A stretch of 64,000 bases of DNA from Rhodocaloribacter litoris (GTDB lineage Bacteria > Bacteroidota > Rhodothermia > Rhodothermales > ISCAR-4553). A model generated the notes under the pieces. The model ran no database searches. It was not told the origin of the DNA and saw only the letters and a program-made list of their open reading frames with translations. The DNA lies in assembly GCF_011682235.2 (NCBI RefSeq), contig NZ_CP076718.1, positions 124,001 through 188,000 of the forward strand, read 5' to 3'. Below are positions 56,872 through 64,000 of the stretch, piece after piece (within the stretch, counting starts at the first letter, position 1; the number at the start of each line of letters is the position of its first letter). The position numbers and the translations under genes were made by a program.

Positions 56872-58635
56872 ATGCAAACCCGAATCCTGACCGCCGGAAG
56901 CCTGTGGGCGGTCCTGCTGATGCTGATCACCGGCACAGCCTGCGCCCAGGATGCCGACGACGCCCCCCCGGCGACGACCAACCGGACACCGACCGTCTTC
57001 GACGCCCCGGCGATCGTGCAGCGCTATCAGGCCACCATCACACCGGAAGACCTGGCGGCCCACCTGTACCTGTTCGCCTCCGACTTCTTCGAGGGGCGGG
57101 AGACGACCACGCGCGGGCAGAAGCTGGCCGCCCACTACCTGGCCGCGCAGTACCGCAAGATGGGCCTGGCCCCGAAAGGCACCGTCGCCACCGACGACCC
57201 GCTCGCACCGGAAGCCTACTTCCAGCCCTTCACCGTCCACGGCCGGCGGCTGAAGAAGGCCGAACTGGCCGTGAAGGTCGGCGGCGCGACCGTGGCGACG
57301 AGCACGTTCGCCCCGCCCGCCTATGATGCCGACGCCTTCCTGTCCTTCGGCGGCGCGCCCGAAGTCAGCGCCGGCGTGGTCTTCGCCGGCTACGGCATCG
57401 CCGACGACGGCCTCGGCTACAACGACTACGCCGCCCTCGAGGCGCAGGGCATCGCCTACCAGGATCGCTGGCTCCTGATCCTCCGCGACGAGCCGCTCCG
57501 CGACGCGGAGACGAGCCGGCTACCCACCGAAGACGGCAAGCCCTCCGCCTGGACGACCGGCGGCAGCACGAAGCTCCGCTACCTGTTCCGTGCCGGCATG
57601 CCGAAAGGCATCCTCATCGTCGGCGACGTCGGCCCCCGCGCCGAGAAGAGCGTGGCCGGCCAGGCCGCCGAGGCCGCCGGACGCACCAGCGTCGGCAGCC
57701 TGTCGCTCGAACCCCAGGGCGGCGGTTTCCGCTTCCCTCCCGTCTACATCATCTCCTCCGACCTGGCCGACCGCCTGCTGGCCCCTACCGGCCGCACCGT
57801 GGCCGAGGTGAAGGCCGAGATCGATGCCCACCTCGCGCCCGTCGTCTTCGCCGTCGAGGACGTCACCGTCGAGAGCCGGATCGAGCACGAAGCCTTCCAG
57901 GCACAGACCGAGAACGTGCTGGCCTTCATCGAAGGCACCGACCCGCTGCTCAAGGACGAGGTGGTGGTCCTCTCCTCGCACTACGACCACGTGGGCATGA
58001 CCAGCGGCGAGGGCGACACCATCTACAACGGCGCCGACGACGACGGCTCGGGCACCGTCGCCATCCTCGAGATCGCCGAGGCGTTCGCACGCGCACGCGC
58101 CGACGGATACGGCCCGCGCCGCTCCATCCTCTTCCTCAACGTCAGCGGCGAGGAAAAGGGACTGCTGGGCTCGGCCTACTACGCCGACGAGGAACCCGTC
58201 CTCCCCCTCGAGAAGACGGTGACCAACCTGAACATCGACATGATCGGTCGCCGCGACCCCACCTACCCCGGCAACCAGCCCGACAACTACGTCTACATCA
58301 TCGGCTCGAACCTGATCTCGCAGGAACTGCACGACCTGAACGCACGGGTGAACGAGGTCACCGGGCTGAAGCTGGACCTGCACGAGCGGTTCAACTCGAA
58401 GGACGACCCGAACCAGTTCTACCGCCGCAGCGACCACTGGAACTTCGGCAAGCACAACATCCCGTTCATCTTCTATTTCAACGGCACGCACGAGGACTAC
58501 CACGGCCTCGACGACGAGCCGGACAAGATCGACTACCCGCAGCTGGCCCGGCGCGCGCAGCTGATCTTCGCCACGGCCTGGCAGGTGGCCAACCAGGACA
58601 AACGGCCGGCCGTGAGCGGGAAAGGGTTCAACTGA
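56872..58635 (+). CDS. M28-family zinc peptidase, exported
   Basis: A 587-aa peptidase with a signal peptide (about 1-25, ending TACAQ), a PA-like inserted domain (about 130-290) and an M28 catalytic domain (about 340-560). The two-zinc ligands are in SSHYDHVGMT (His), NGADDDGSGT (Asp), NVSGEEKGLLGS (Glu, and the catalytic Glu), NIDMIGRRD (Asp) and RRSDHWNFGKHNIPF (His). It should cut peptides outside the cytosol; specificity is unknown. A strong terminator follows at 58659. Confidence 0.94.
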   Translation: MQTRILTAGSLWAVLLMLITGTACAQDADDAPPATTNRTPTVFDAPAIVQRYQATITPEDLAAHLYLFASDFFEGRETTTRGQKLAAHYLAAQYRKMGLAPKGTVATDDPLAPEAYFQPFTVHGRRLKKAELAVKVGGATVATSTFAPPAYDADAFLSFGGAPEVSAGVVFAGYGIADDGLGYNDYAALEAQGIAYQDRWLLILRDEPLRDAETSRLPTEDGKPSAWTTGGSTKLRYLFRAGMPKGILIVGDVGPRAEKSVAGQAAEAAGRTSVGSLSLEPQGGGFRFPPVYIISSDLADRLLAPTGRTVAEVKAEIDAHLAPVVFAVEDVTVESRIEHEAFQAQTENVLAFIEGTDPLLKDEVVVLSSHYDHVGMTSGEGDTIYNGADDDGSGTVAILEIAEAFARARADGYGPRRSILFLNVSGEEKGLLGSAYYADEEPVLPLEKTVTNLNIDMIGRRDPTYPGNQPDNYVYIIGSNLISQELHDLNARVNEVTGLKLDLHERFNSKDDPNQFYRRSDHWNFGKHNIPFIFYFNGTHEDYHGLDDEPDKIDYPQLARRAQLIFATAWQVANQDKRPAVSGKGFN

Positions 58636-58658
58636 TCCCCTCGCCGGAACGAGCACGA

Positions 58659-58698
58659 AAACAGCGGGCGCGGTCGTATCTTGCCGCGCCCGCTGTTT
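58659..58698 (+). terminator. Terminator after the M28 peptidase gene
   Basis: A 15-bp stem (AAACAGCGGGCGCGG paired with CCGCGCCCGCTGTTT) with a 10-base loop, followed by a T-rich run (TTTCATTTTCC). Confidence 0.88.
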
Positions 58699-58720
58699 CA
58701 TTTTCCATCTCCCCATCTGC

Positions 58721-58737
58721 CATGCGTGACCGTATCC
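58721..58737. repeat. Duplicated start of the M20 gene, left copy
   Basis: 17 bases (catgcgtgaccgtatcc) identical to 59859-59875, where they are the first codons of the M20 amidohydrolase. The upstream bases are also alike (ttttccatctcccc / ttttcccatccccc). Here the frame ends after ten codons (MRDRILALQL). It marks the left edge of the toxin-antitoxin islet. Confidence 0.75.
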
Positions 58738-58753
58738 TTGCTCTGCAACTTTA

Positions 58754-58770
58754 GTACGCCATTGGCGTAC
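58754..58770. promoter_or_regulatory. Candidate operator of the HigBA-like operon
   Basis: A perfect palindrome GTACGCCA-T-TGGCGTAC ends 11 bases before the toxin start. Antitoxins of this type bind such sites to repress their own operon. Confidence 0.6.
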
Positions 58771-58781
58771 CGATACCTCCG

Positions 58782-59090
58782 ATGGTATTCATCGAGTCCA
58801 GCCGGTTCAGTGACCGACGAAGGCGTTATCTAGATGACGACGCCTTTCGGTCCTTGCAAAATCTCATCTTGATGCATCCCGAACAGGGTCGATTGATCCG
58901 TGGGGGGCGCGGCCTGCGCAAGATCCGCTTCGCTCCTTCTGGCCGGGGTAAGAGCGGTGCCTTCCGCGTGATTTACTACCTGGCCGTGGGTGAATCGATA
59001 ATCTACCTGCTGGACCTCTATTCAAAAAGTGACAAAGACGACCTGACGCCCGATGAGATAAAAGCCCTGGCGGCTCTGATCAAACCATGA
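58782..59090 (+). CDS. RelE/HigB-type toxin
   Basis: A 102-aa RelE/ParE-superfamily protein, the putative mRNA-cleaving toxin of the pair. The pattern RGGRGLRKIRFAPSGRGKSGAFRVIYYLAVGESIIYLLDLYSKSDKDDLTPDEIKAL is typical of the RelE members paired with HTH antitoxins. It comes first in the operon (toxin before antitoxin, as in higBA) and overlaps the antitoxin by 4 bp. Its base composition is less GC-rich than its neighbours. Confidence 0.88.
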   Translation: MVFIESSRFSDRRRRYLDDDAFRSLQNLILMHPEQGRLIRGGRGLRKIRFAPSGRGKSGAFRVIYYLAVGESIIYLLDLYSKSDKDDLTPDEIKALAALIKP

Positions 59091-59389
59091 CGAACTTCGA
59101 GAAAGAAACCCCCTTCGAGCGGTTGAAAGCTTCCATCGAGGAGATGAACGCGCACCGCGCCGGCCGGAGCGAACTGCCCCCGGAAAACATTCATTTTGCC
59201 GGTGAGCCTGACCCCCGCCAGATACGGGCTCAGATGCAGCTTTCGCAGGAGGACTTCGCGCACGTGCTGGGGATCAGCGTTCGCACGCTGCAGAACTGGG
59301 AGCAGGGGCGACGGCGGCCGACCGGTCCGGCCATGAAGCTCCTCCGGATCGCAGAGCGCCACCCCGAACTTTTGCTCGAAATGGCCTGA
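59087..59389 (+). CDS. HigA/NadS-like HTH antitoxin
   Basis: A 100-aa protein with a C-terminal helix-turn-helix (about 47-85; QIRAQMQLSQEDFAHVLGISVRTLQNWEQGRR) and an N-terminal part that should mask the toxin. Its start overlaps the toxin stop (ATGA). It probably represses the operon by the palindrome at 58754-58770. Confidence 0.9.
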   Translation: MTNFEKETPFERLKASIEEMNAHRAGRSELPPENIHFAGEPDPRQIRAQMQLSQEDFAHVLGISVRTLQNWEQGRRRPTGPAMKLLRIAERHPELLLEMA

Positions 59390-59496
59390 TAAAGTGTAAA
59401 AAGAGCGGGCATGATGCCACGATGAGAGCCCGCAACCATCCTCCGGGCAGGGCGTTGATCTAAACATGTGCCATCCGGCAACTGGCAGGCAAAAAC

Positions 59497-59724
59497 GTGA
59501 CCGAAACAACCATTCTCCAGAAGCTCCGGGCGCTTCCGCCTGATAAACGGCAGGAAGTAATCGACTTCATCGACTTTCTTCTCCAGCGTATCGCACCGCC
59601 CGCCTCACAGCGGACCACGTTCTACGGTCTCTGGTCCGACCTGAACGTCGACCTCTCCGCCGACGATCTCGACGCGGCCCGCCGCGACACGTGGAACGAT
59701 TTCCCCCGTCCCGACCTGCCATGA
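59497..59724 (+). CDS. DUF2281/VapB-like antitoxin, toxin lost
   Basis: A 75-aa protein of the DUF2281 group (LQKLRALPPDKRQEVIDFIDFLLQR), which usually precedes a PIN toxin. It overlaps the start of the VapC remnant by 4 bp (ATGA). GTG start at 59497; an inverted TGCCA...TGGCA repeat (59469-59487) just before it may be its operator. As the toxin is broken it is an orphan antitoxin. Confidence 0.85.
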   Translation: MTETTILQKLRALPPDKRQEVIDFIDFLLQRIAPPASQRTTFYGLWSDLNVDLSADDLDAARRDTWNDFPRPDLP

Positions 59725-59823
59725 GCCTCCTGCTCGACACCCACGCGGCGGTCTGGTTTGAATGTTCCGCTGGTTACCCGAGATCACAAAATTCGGCTCT
59801 CGGACATTGAAACAGTCTGGTAG
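59721..59823 (+). pseudogene. VapC PIN toxin with its middle deleted
   Basis: The start codes for MSLLLDTHAAVWF, the N-terminal strand of a PIN domain with its first Asp. Then a different frame (from about 59758) codes for LNVPLVTRDHKIRLSDIETVW and a stop at 59823, which is the C-terminal end typical of the same family. About 90 residues that should lie between are missing and the frames do not match. In the first frame translation stops about 29 residues after the start. Confidence 0.8.
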
Positions 59824-59858
59824 GCTGTCAACCGACCTGCTTTTCCCATCCCCCCTGT

Positions 59859-59875
59859 CATGCGTGACCGTATCC
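59859..59875. repeat. Duplicated start of the M20 gene, right copy
   Basis: The partner of 58721-58737. Here the bases are the real start of the M20 amidohydrolase (ATG at 59860). Confidence 0.75.
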
Positions 59876-61062
59876 GAGCCCTGGCCGACGAGGTGTTCCC
59901 CGAGGTCGTCCGGCTGCGGCGGGCGATCCACCGGAACCCGGAGCTGGCCTTCGAGGAGCACGAGACGGCCCGCCTGGTGGCCGAGACGCTGGCGCCGTTG
60001 CCGCTGGAGGTGCAGACGGGCGTGGCCCGCACGGGCGTCGTCGCCACGCTGCGGGGCGGGCGGCCCGGCCCCACGCTGGCCCTCCGCGCCGACATCGACG
60101 CGCTGCCCATCCACGAGGAGAACACCTTCGACTTCGCCTCGCAAAACCCGGGCAAGATGCACGCCTGCGGGCACGACGCGCACACGGCCTCGCTCCTGGG
60201 CACGGCCATGATCCTGGCCCGCCTGAAAGACGACTTTCCGGGCACGGTGCGCTTCCTCTTTCAGCCGAGCGAGGAGAAGCTGCCGGGTGGCGCGCCGGCA
60301 ATGATCGAGGCGGGCGTGCTGGCAGCCGGTCCCGGCTACCCCGCCCCCGAAGCCGTCTACGGACAACACGTCCGTCCCGAGTTGCGGGCCGGGCAGATCG
60401 GCGTCCGCGCCGGCTGGTTCATGGCCTCCGCCGACGAGCTGTACCTGACGGTGCGGGCCGCGGGCGGCCATGCCGCCGAGCCGCACCGCCTGCCGGGCGA
60501 CGCCGTCCTCGTGGCCGCCCACCTGGTCGTGGCCCTGCAGAGCGTCATCAGCCGGCACCGCCCGCCCGGCGTGCCGAGCGTCCTCTCCCTCGGCCGCCTC
60601 GTGGCCGACGGCGCCACCAACGTCCTCCCCGCCACCGCCCGCCTGGAGGGCACATTCCGCGCGATGGACGAGGCCTGGCGCCTCCGGGCGCACGACCTGA
60701 TCCGCCGCGTGGCCGTCCACACCGCCGCCGCCCACGGCGCCGAGGTGGACGTGGACCTCGTCGTCGGCTACCCGGCCCTGTACAACGACCCCGCCGCCGC
60801 CGCCCGCGTCCGTGACGCCGCCATCGACTACGCCGGCGCCGAAAACGTGGTGGACGTGGAGCCCTGGTACGCCGCCGAGGATTTCGCCTACTACCTCCAC
60901 CAGGTGCCCGGCTGCTTCTACCTCCTCGGCGTGGGGAATCCGGAGGCCGGCATCACGCACGCGCTCCACACCTCCCGCTTCACCATCGACGAGGAGGCCC
61001 TGCGCCTGGGCCCGGGTTTCATGGCCTACCTCGCCTGGCGCCACGCCACCGAAGCCGCCTGA
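59860..61062 (+). CDS. M20D-family amidohydrolase
   Basis: A 400-aa metallo-amidohydrolase of the hippurate hydrolase / N-acyl-amino acid hydrolase group. Motifs are LRRAIHRNPELAFEEHET at the start, LRADIDALPIHEEN, the zinc Cys-His in MHACGHDAHTASLLGTA near residue 105, the Glu pair in FQPSEEKLPGGA and the last His in ITHALHTSRFTIDEEALRLG. It has no signal peptide, so it is cytosolic. The substrate is not known. The next M20 gene starts 14 bp later, so the two are probably cotranscribed. Confidence 0.95.
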   Translation: MRDRIRALADEVFPEVVRLRRAIHRNPELAFEEHETARLVAETLAPLPLEVQTGVARTGVVATLRGGRPGPTLALRADIDALPIHEENTFDFASQNPGKMHACGHDAHTASLLGTAMILARLKDDFPGTVRFLFQPSEEKLPGGAPAMIEAGVLAAGPGYPAPEAVYGQHVRPELRAGQIGVRAGWFMASADELYLTVRAAGGHAAEPHRLPGDAVLVAAHLVVALQSVISRHRPPGVPSVLSLGRLVADGATNVLPATARLEGTFRAMDEAWRLRAHDLIRRVAVHTAAAHGAEVDVDLVVGYPALYNDPAAAARVRDAAIDYAGAENVVDVEPWYAAEDFAYYLHQVPGCFYLLGVGNPEAGITHALHTSRFTIDEEALRLGPGFMAYLAWRHATEAA

Positions 61063-61076
61063 AAAAGCCGTACGTC

Positions 61077-62258
61077 ATGCCTTCCGCACCGTCCCTCTCC
61101 CCCGTCGCCGAACAACTCCTTGCCTACCTGCATGACCGGCGGGCGCCGTTCATCGACTTTCTCCAGACCCTCGTTCGTACCGAGTCACCCTCGTTCGAGC
61201 CGGCACGGACGCGGGCCGTGCTCGACCTCCTGGCCGAAGCCTTCGGCGCCCTCGCCTTCGACGTGACGCACCTGCCGGGACGCAGAACGGGCGGGCAGCT
61301 CTACGCACGCCCTCGCCGCCGCGCCCGCGGCACCGGAGCCCAGCTCCTGCTCGGTCATGCGGACACGGTCTGGCCCGCCGGCACGCTCGACGAGATGCCG
61401 TGCACGCTGAAGGACGGCCGCCTCTACGGGCCGGGCGTCTTCGACATGAAGGCCGGCCTGGCGATGATGGTCTTCGCGCTGCGGGCACTTCGCGATCTCG
61501 ACCGCCAGCCCGCCCTCACGCCGCTGGTCTTCGTCAACACCGATGAAGAGATCGACAGCATCGAGTCGCACCGGCGGATCGAACGACTGGCACGGGTCGT
61601 GGACCGCGTGCTGGTGCTCGAGCCGGCGCTGGGCCCTTCCGGCAAGATCAAGACGGCCCGCAAGGGTACCGGTGAGTTCGAGATCATCATCCACGGGCGG
61701 GCCGCCCACGCGGGGCTCGCCCCCGAGGAAGGCCGCAGCGCCATCCTGGAGCTCTCGTACGTCATCCAGCAGCTCTTCGCCCTGAACGATCCGGCCTCCG
61801 GCGTCACGGTCAATGTGGGAACCGTCGCGGGCGGCCTCCGCACGAACGTCGTCGCGCCCGAATGCCGCCTGACGGTGGACGTGCGCGTCCCCTCCCGGGC
61901 GGACGCCGAACGGATCGAACGCCGGATCCGCGGCCTGAAACCCACCACGCCGGATGTCACGCTGGAGATCCGCGGCGGCTTCCACCGCCCGCCCCTCGAA
62001 CGGACGCCGCGCAACCGGGCGCTCTGGCAGCAGTATCAGGCCCTCGCCCGGGAACTGGGCTGCACGCTCGAAGAAGCCACGGCCGGCGGCGGGTCCGACG
62101 GCAACTTCACGAGCCGCTTCACCGCCACGCTCGACGGCCTCGGTGCCGTCGGCGACGGTGCCCACGCCCGCCACGAACACATCGACGTGGACCGCACATT
62201 GACGCGCTGTGCCCTCCTGGCCCGCCTCCTCGTCGAGCCTCCGGCCGGCGCCCGTTGA
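61077..62258 (+). CDS. M20A-like peptidase (carboxypeptidase G2 / ArgE-like)
   Basis: A 393-aa two-zinc peptidase. Motifs are LLLGHADTVWPAG (His-X-Asp) near residue 88, GPGVFDMKAGLAMM (Asp) near 118, VFVNTDEEIDSIES (Glu pair) near 155, and GVGDGAHARHEHIDV (His) near the end. The dimerisation domain (about 185-290) carries IIIHGRAAHAGLAPEEGRSA. Cleavage of glutamate or an N-acyl group is possible. It follows the M20D gene by 14 bp; heptad repeats lie right after its stop. Confidence 0.93.
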   Translation: MPSAPSLSPVAEQLLAYLHDRRAPFIDFLQTLVRTESPSFEPARTRAVLDLLAEAFGALAFDVTHLPGRRTGGQLYARPRRRARGTGAQLLLGHADTVWPAGTLDEMPCTLKDGRLYGPGVFDMKAGLAMMVFALRALRDLDRQPALTPLVFVNTDEEIDSIESHRRIERLARVVDRVLVLEPALGPSGKIKTARKGTGEFEIIIHGRAAHAGLAPEEGRSAILELSYVIQQLFALNDPASGVTVNVGTVAGGLRTNVVAPECRLTVDVRVPSRADAERIERRIRGLKPTTPDVTLEIRGGFHRPPLERTPRNRALWQQYQALARELGCTLEEATAGGGSDGNFTSRFTATLDGLGAVGDGAHARHEHIDVDRTLTRCALLARLLVEPPAGAR

Positions 62259-62301
62259 ACGTTTGTGCGTTGCACGTTGAACGTTGAACGTGATGCGTTT
62301 G
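62253..62301. repeat. Heptad array, left half of an inverted pair
   Basis: Units in register are ACGTTTG, (8 bp), ACGTTGA, ACGTTGA, ACGTGAT, GCGTTTG. It begins at the last codons of the M20 gene and faces the array at 62345 in opposite sense. Confidence 0.75.
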
Positions 62302-62344
62302 AGAACGTAGGACGCGGCTCCGTCCTTCCGCTCGCCTCGACAAA

Positions 62345-62386
62345 ACGTGGAACATAGAACGTGGAACGTTCAACGTGAAACCCGAA
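62345..62386. repeat. Heptad array, right half of an inverted pair
   Basis: Six units in exact phase: ACGTGGA, ACATAGA, ACGTGGA, ACGTTCA, ACGTGAA, ACCCGAA. The last is the unit of the 14-bp array at 5107. Confidence 0.85.
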
Positions 62387-62392
62387 CCCTCT

Positions 62393-63097
62393 ATGGACTT
62401 CCCTCCGTTTCCCGGCTTCCGAGAAGAAGCCTTCGCCTTTCTGCGGGATCTCAAGGCCAACAACCTGCGCGACTGGTTCAAGCCGCGCAAGGAGATCTAC
62501 GAGGACGAGGTCGTCTGGCCGCTGCGGTGCCTTCTGCTGGACGCTGCCCGCGAGGCGGCCGGGCAGGGCCTGCCGTTGCGGGCCGACCCCCGCCGCTCGA
62601 TCTTTCGCATCTACCGCGACACCCGCTTCTCGAAGAACAAGGATCCGTACAAGACCCACGCGGGCGGCGTCCTCTCGCGCACGGGCGACCACCGCTCCCC
62701 CGGCGTGGTCTACGTGCACGTGGAGCCCGGCGCCTCCTTCCTCGGAGCCGGCTTCTGGCGTCCGGACGCCGCGCTGCTCCGCGCCTGGCGTCACCATATG
62801 ACCACCGCCCCCGAGGCCTTCCTCGACCTTGCCGCCGACCTCGAAGCCCGGGGTCTGCCCCTCGACAACGGCGTCGAGATGCTCCGGCGGATGCCGCGCG
62901 GGTTCGAAGCCCATGCCGATACGGCCCTGGCCCCGTACCTCCGGCGTAAGTCGTTCGTCGTCACCCGCCCCGTGGACGAGGCGGCGCTGGCAACACCGGA
63001 CTTCACCGCCACGCTGGTCGCCTTCATGGAAGCCACCCTGCCCCTGCTCGCCTTCGGGTGGGCCGCCGAAACGCACCGGCCCCGCGACCGCCGTTGA
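62393..63097 (+). CDS. DUF2461 protein
   Basis: A 234-aa protein of the DUF2461 (TIGR02453) family of unknown function. The pattern is clear: GFREEAFAFLRDLKANNLRDWFKPRKEIYE near the start, then RIYRDTRFSKNKDPYKTH and VYVHVEPGASFLGAGFWRP. The frame is open from a GTG at 62375, but those codons overlap the heptad array, so I chose the ATG at 62393. Confidence 0.9.
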   Translation: MDFPPFPGFREEAFAFLRDLKANNLRDWFKPRKEIYEDEVVWPLRCLLLDAAREAAGQGLPLRADPRRSIFRIYRDTRFSKNKDPYKTHAGGVLSRTGDHRSPGVVYVHVEPGASFLGAGFWRPDAALLRAWRHHMTTAPEAFLDLAADLEARGLPLDNGVEMLRRMPRGFEAHADTALAPYLRRKSFVVTRPVDEAALATPDFTATLVAFMEATLPLLAFGWAAETHRPRDRR

Positions 63098-63192
63098 AGC
63101 CCCGGCGAAACCGGAAGCCGCGCGCCCCGCCCGCCGAACTCTTACCCGCCGTCGCCGTTTACCGGGCAGAAGTTCGCCATCCCCTTCGCCCC

Positions 63193-63777
63193 ATGATTCT
63201 CCCGATCTACACCTACGGCCAGCCGATCCTGCGTGAGCAGACGGAAGACGTGACCGAGAACTCCGAGGCGCTGCAGCAGCTCATCGACGACATGATCGAG
63301 ACGATGCACAACGCCGCCGGCATCGGGCTGGCGGCCCCGCAGGTGGGCCGCCGCGAGCGCCTCTTCGTGGCCGACCTCTCCGCCCTGGCCGACGACCTGG
63401 CCGAACAGGGCGAGACCGTCCCGGACGGGCCGCAGGTGTTCATCAACCCGGAGATCCTCGAGGAAACGGAAGAGGAGACCGACTTCGAGGAGGGCTGCCT
63501 CTCCATCCCCGACCTGCGCGAGGTCGTCTGGCGACCGAAGGGCATCCGCCTGCGGTTCCTCGACCGGAACTTCCGGCCCCGTGAGATGCAGGTCGACGGC
63601 ATGCTCGCCCGGGTCATCCAGCACGAGTACGACCACCTCGAGGGGATCCTCTTCATCGACCACATCAGCCCGTTCCGGCGGCGCCTGCTCCGGCGACGCC
63701 TCCAGGAAATGGCCCGCGGCCAGGTCGAAGCCGACTACCCCATCCTCCCTCCGAACGGATCCGGCGACGCACGCTGA
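63193..63777 (+). CDS. def: Peptide deformylase
   Basis: A 194-aa metalloenzyme that removes the formyl group from new protein N-termini. All three motifs are present: GIGLAAPQVG near residue 43, EGCLSIPD with Cys102, and QHEYDHLEG with His144, Glu145 and His148. I chose the Met at 63193 (MILPIYTYGQPILRE), the standard start. A heptad array follows the stop after 9 bp. Confidence 0.97.
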   Translation: MILPIYTYGQPILREQTEDVTENSEALQQLIDDMIETMHNAAGIGLAAPQVGRRERLFVADLSALADDLAEQGETVPDGPQVFINPEILEETEEETDFEEGCLSIPDLREVVWRPKGIRLRFLDRNFRPREMQVDGMLARVIQHEYDHLEGILFIDHISPFRRRLLRRRLQEMARGQVEADYPILPPNGSGDAR

Positions 63778-63786
63778 CCGGGTAAC

Positions 63787-63833
63787 GGTCGACGTTACAC
63801 GTTGAACGTTATACGTTGAACGTTGAACGCATT
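63787..63833. repeat. Heptad array after def
   Basis: Six units in exact phase from 63792: ACGTTAC, ACGTTGA, ACGTTAT, ACGTTGA, ACGTTGA, ACGCATT. It is the cleanest of the arrays. Confidence 0.85.
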
Positions 63834-63882
63834 CCGGCGTGCGGCGTATCTTTCGGGCACCCTTTCGCTTCGCAGAACCCCC

Positions 63883-64000
63883 ATGCGTGGTTTTCGTCGA
63901 CACGGCGCCGTCTACTTGCTCGCCCTCTTCATGGCGGGGGCGGTGGTGGCGCCCGTGTTGCACCACGTGGGCCATGCCCTGCACGAGGCGTCCGTGCGGG
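63883..64000 (+). CDS. Small membrane or exported protein, cut by window edge
   Basis: The first 39 residues only. An Arg-rich start (MRGFRRHG) is followed by a hydrophobic stretch (VYLLALFMAGAVVAPVL) and a His-rich run (HHVGHALHEASV). It could be a signal peptide or a membrane anchor of a protein that binds metal. I do not recognise a family; too little is visible. Confidence 0.6.
   Translation, partial: MRGFRRHGAVYLLALFMAGAVVAPVLHHVGHALHEASVR

Overview
The window is high-GC chromosomal DNA of a bacterium most like the Rhodothermales (Rhodothermota, in or next to Bacteroidota). Three secreted proteins (29222-30928, 50105-50725, 51007-52017) end in the 'YPNPFNP / LPSGTY' type C-terminal domain used by the type IX secretion system. 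Other pointers are a Bacteroidota-type GlmU-like protein, an ECF sigma / anti-sigma / DUF4252 operon, and a CysQ + DUF2721 pair. I name no species. Both ends are cut by genes: gamma-glutamyltransferase on the left and a small membrane protein on the right.

Layout. 1-3.8 kb: ggt (partial), lgt, nadC, an AcuB-like CBS protein and DUF2721. 3.8-10.3 kb: a bisphosphate nucleotidase, an HsdR-N-like nuclease-fold protein, and an AttEFGH-like ABC system (ATPase, fused permease, lipocalin-like lipoprotein). 10.4-13.2 kb: an intergenic remnant, a VapBC-type toxin-antitoxin pair, and an overlapping nitrilase + GNAT pair. 13.2-31 kb: housekeeping and envelope genes: a zinc metalloprotease lipoprotein, a YdiJ-like FAD/Fe-S dehydrogenase, a beta-CASP nuclease, a TalC-type transaldolase, a GlmU-like protein, a GAF-SpoIIE phosphatase, a phosphodiesterase, an OPT transporter and a LamG type IX substrate. 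31-38 kb: a CtpA-type protease diverging from an ECF sigma / anti-sigma / DUF4252 operon, then LemA + TPM and a large outer-membrane barrel.

38.5-52 kb is the most distinctive part. A long, cysteine-rich sigma-70-like factor overlaps a double zinc-finger membrane anti-sigma factor. Around them lie an exported subtilase whose catalytic Asp position reads Glu, a small TPR protein, a CPBP protease, HtpX, a TPR-CHAT protease that is a predicted lipoprotein, and two small type IX substrates, one with exact 41-bp in-frame repeats. I infer a possible envelope proteolysis locus under sigma / anti-sigma control. No promoter evidence links the members, and only the sigma and anti-sigma genes are demonstrably coupled. 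52-64 kb: tRNA-Ala(CGC), acnA, DinB, DUF58, an M28 peptidase, a toxin-antitoxin islet, two M20 peptidases, DUF2461 and peptide deformylase.

Two non-coding patterns stand out. First, six intergenic gaps carry arrays of 7-bp units of the form A(C/T)G-N4 (ACGTTGA, ACGTTCC, ACGTGCA, ACCCGAA and others) in strict heptad phase, sometimes as inverted pairs. Second, the toxin-antitoxin islet at 58.7-59.86 kb is bracketed by two copies of the first codons of the M20 amidohydrolase gene and holds a VapC gene with its middle deleted.
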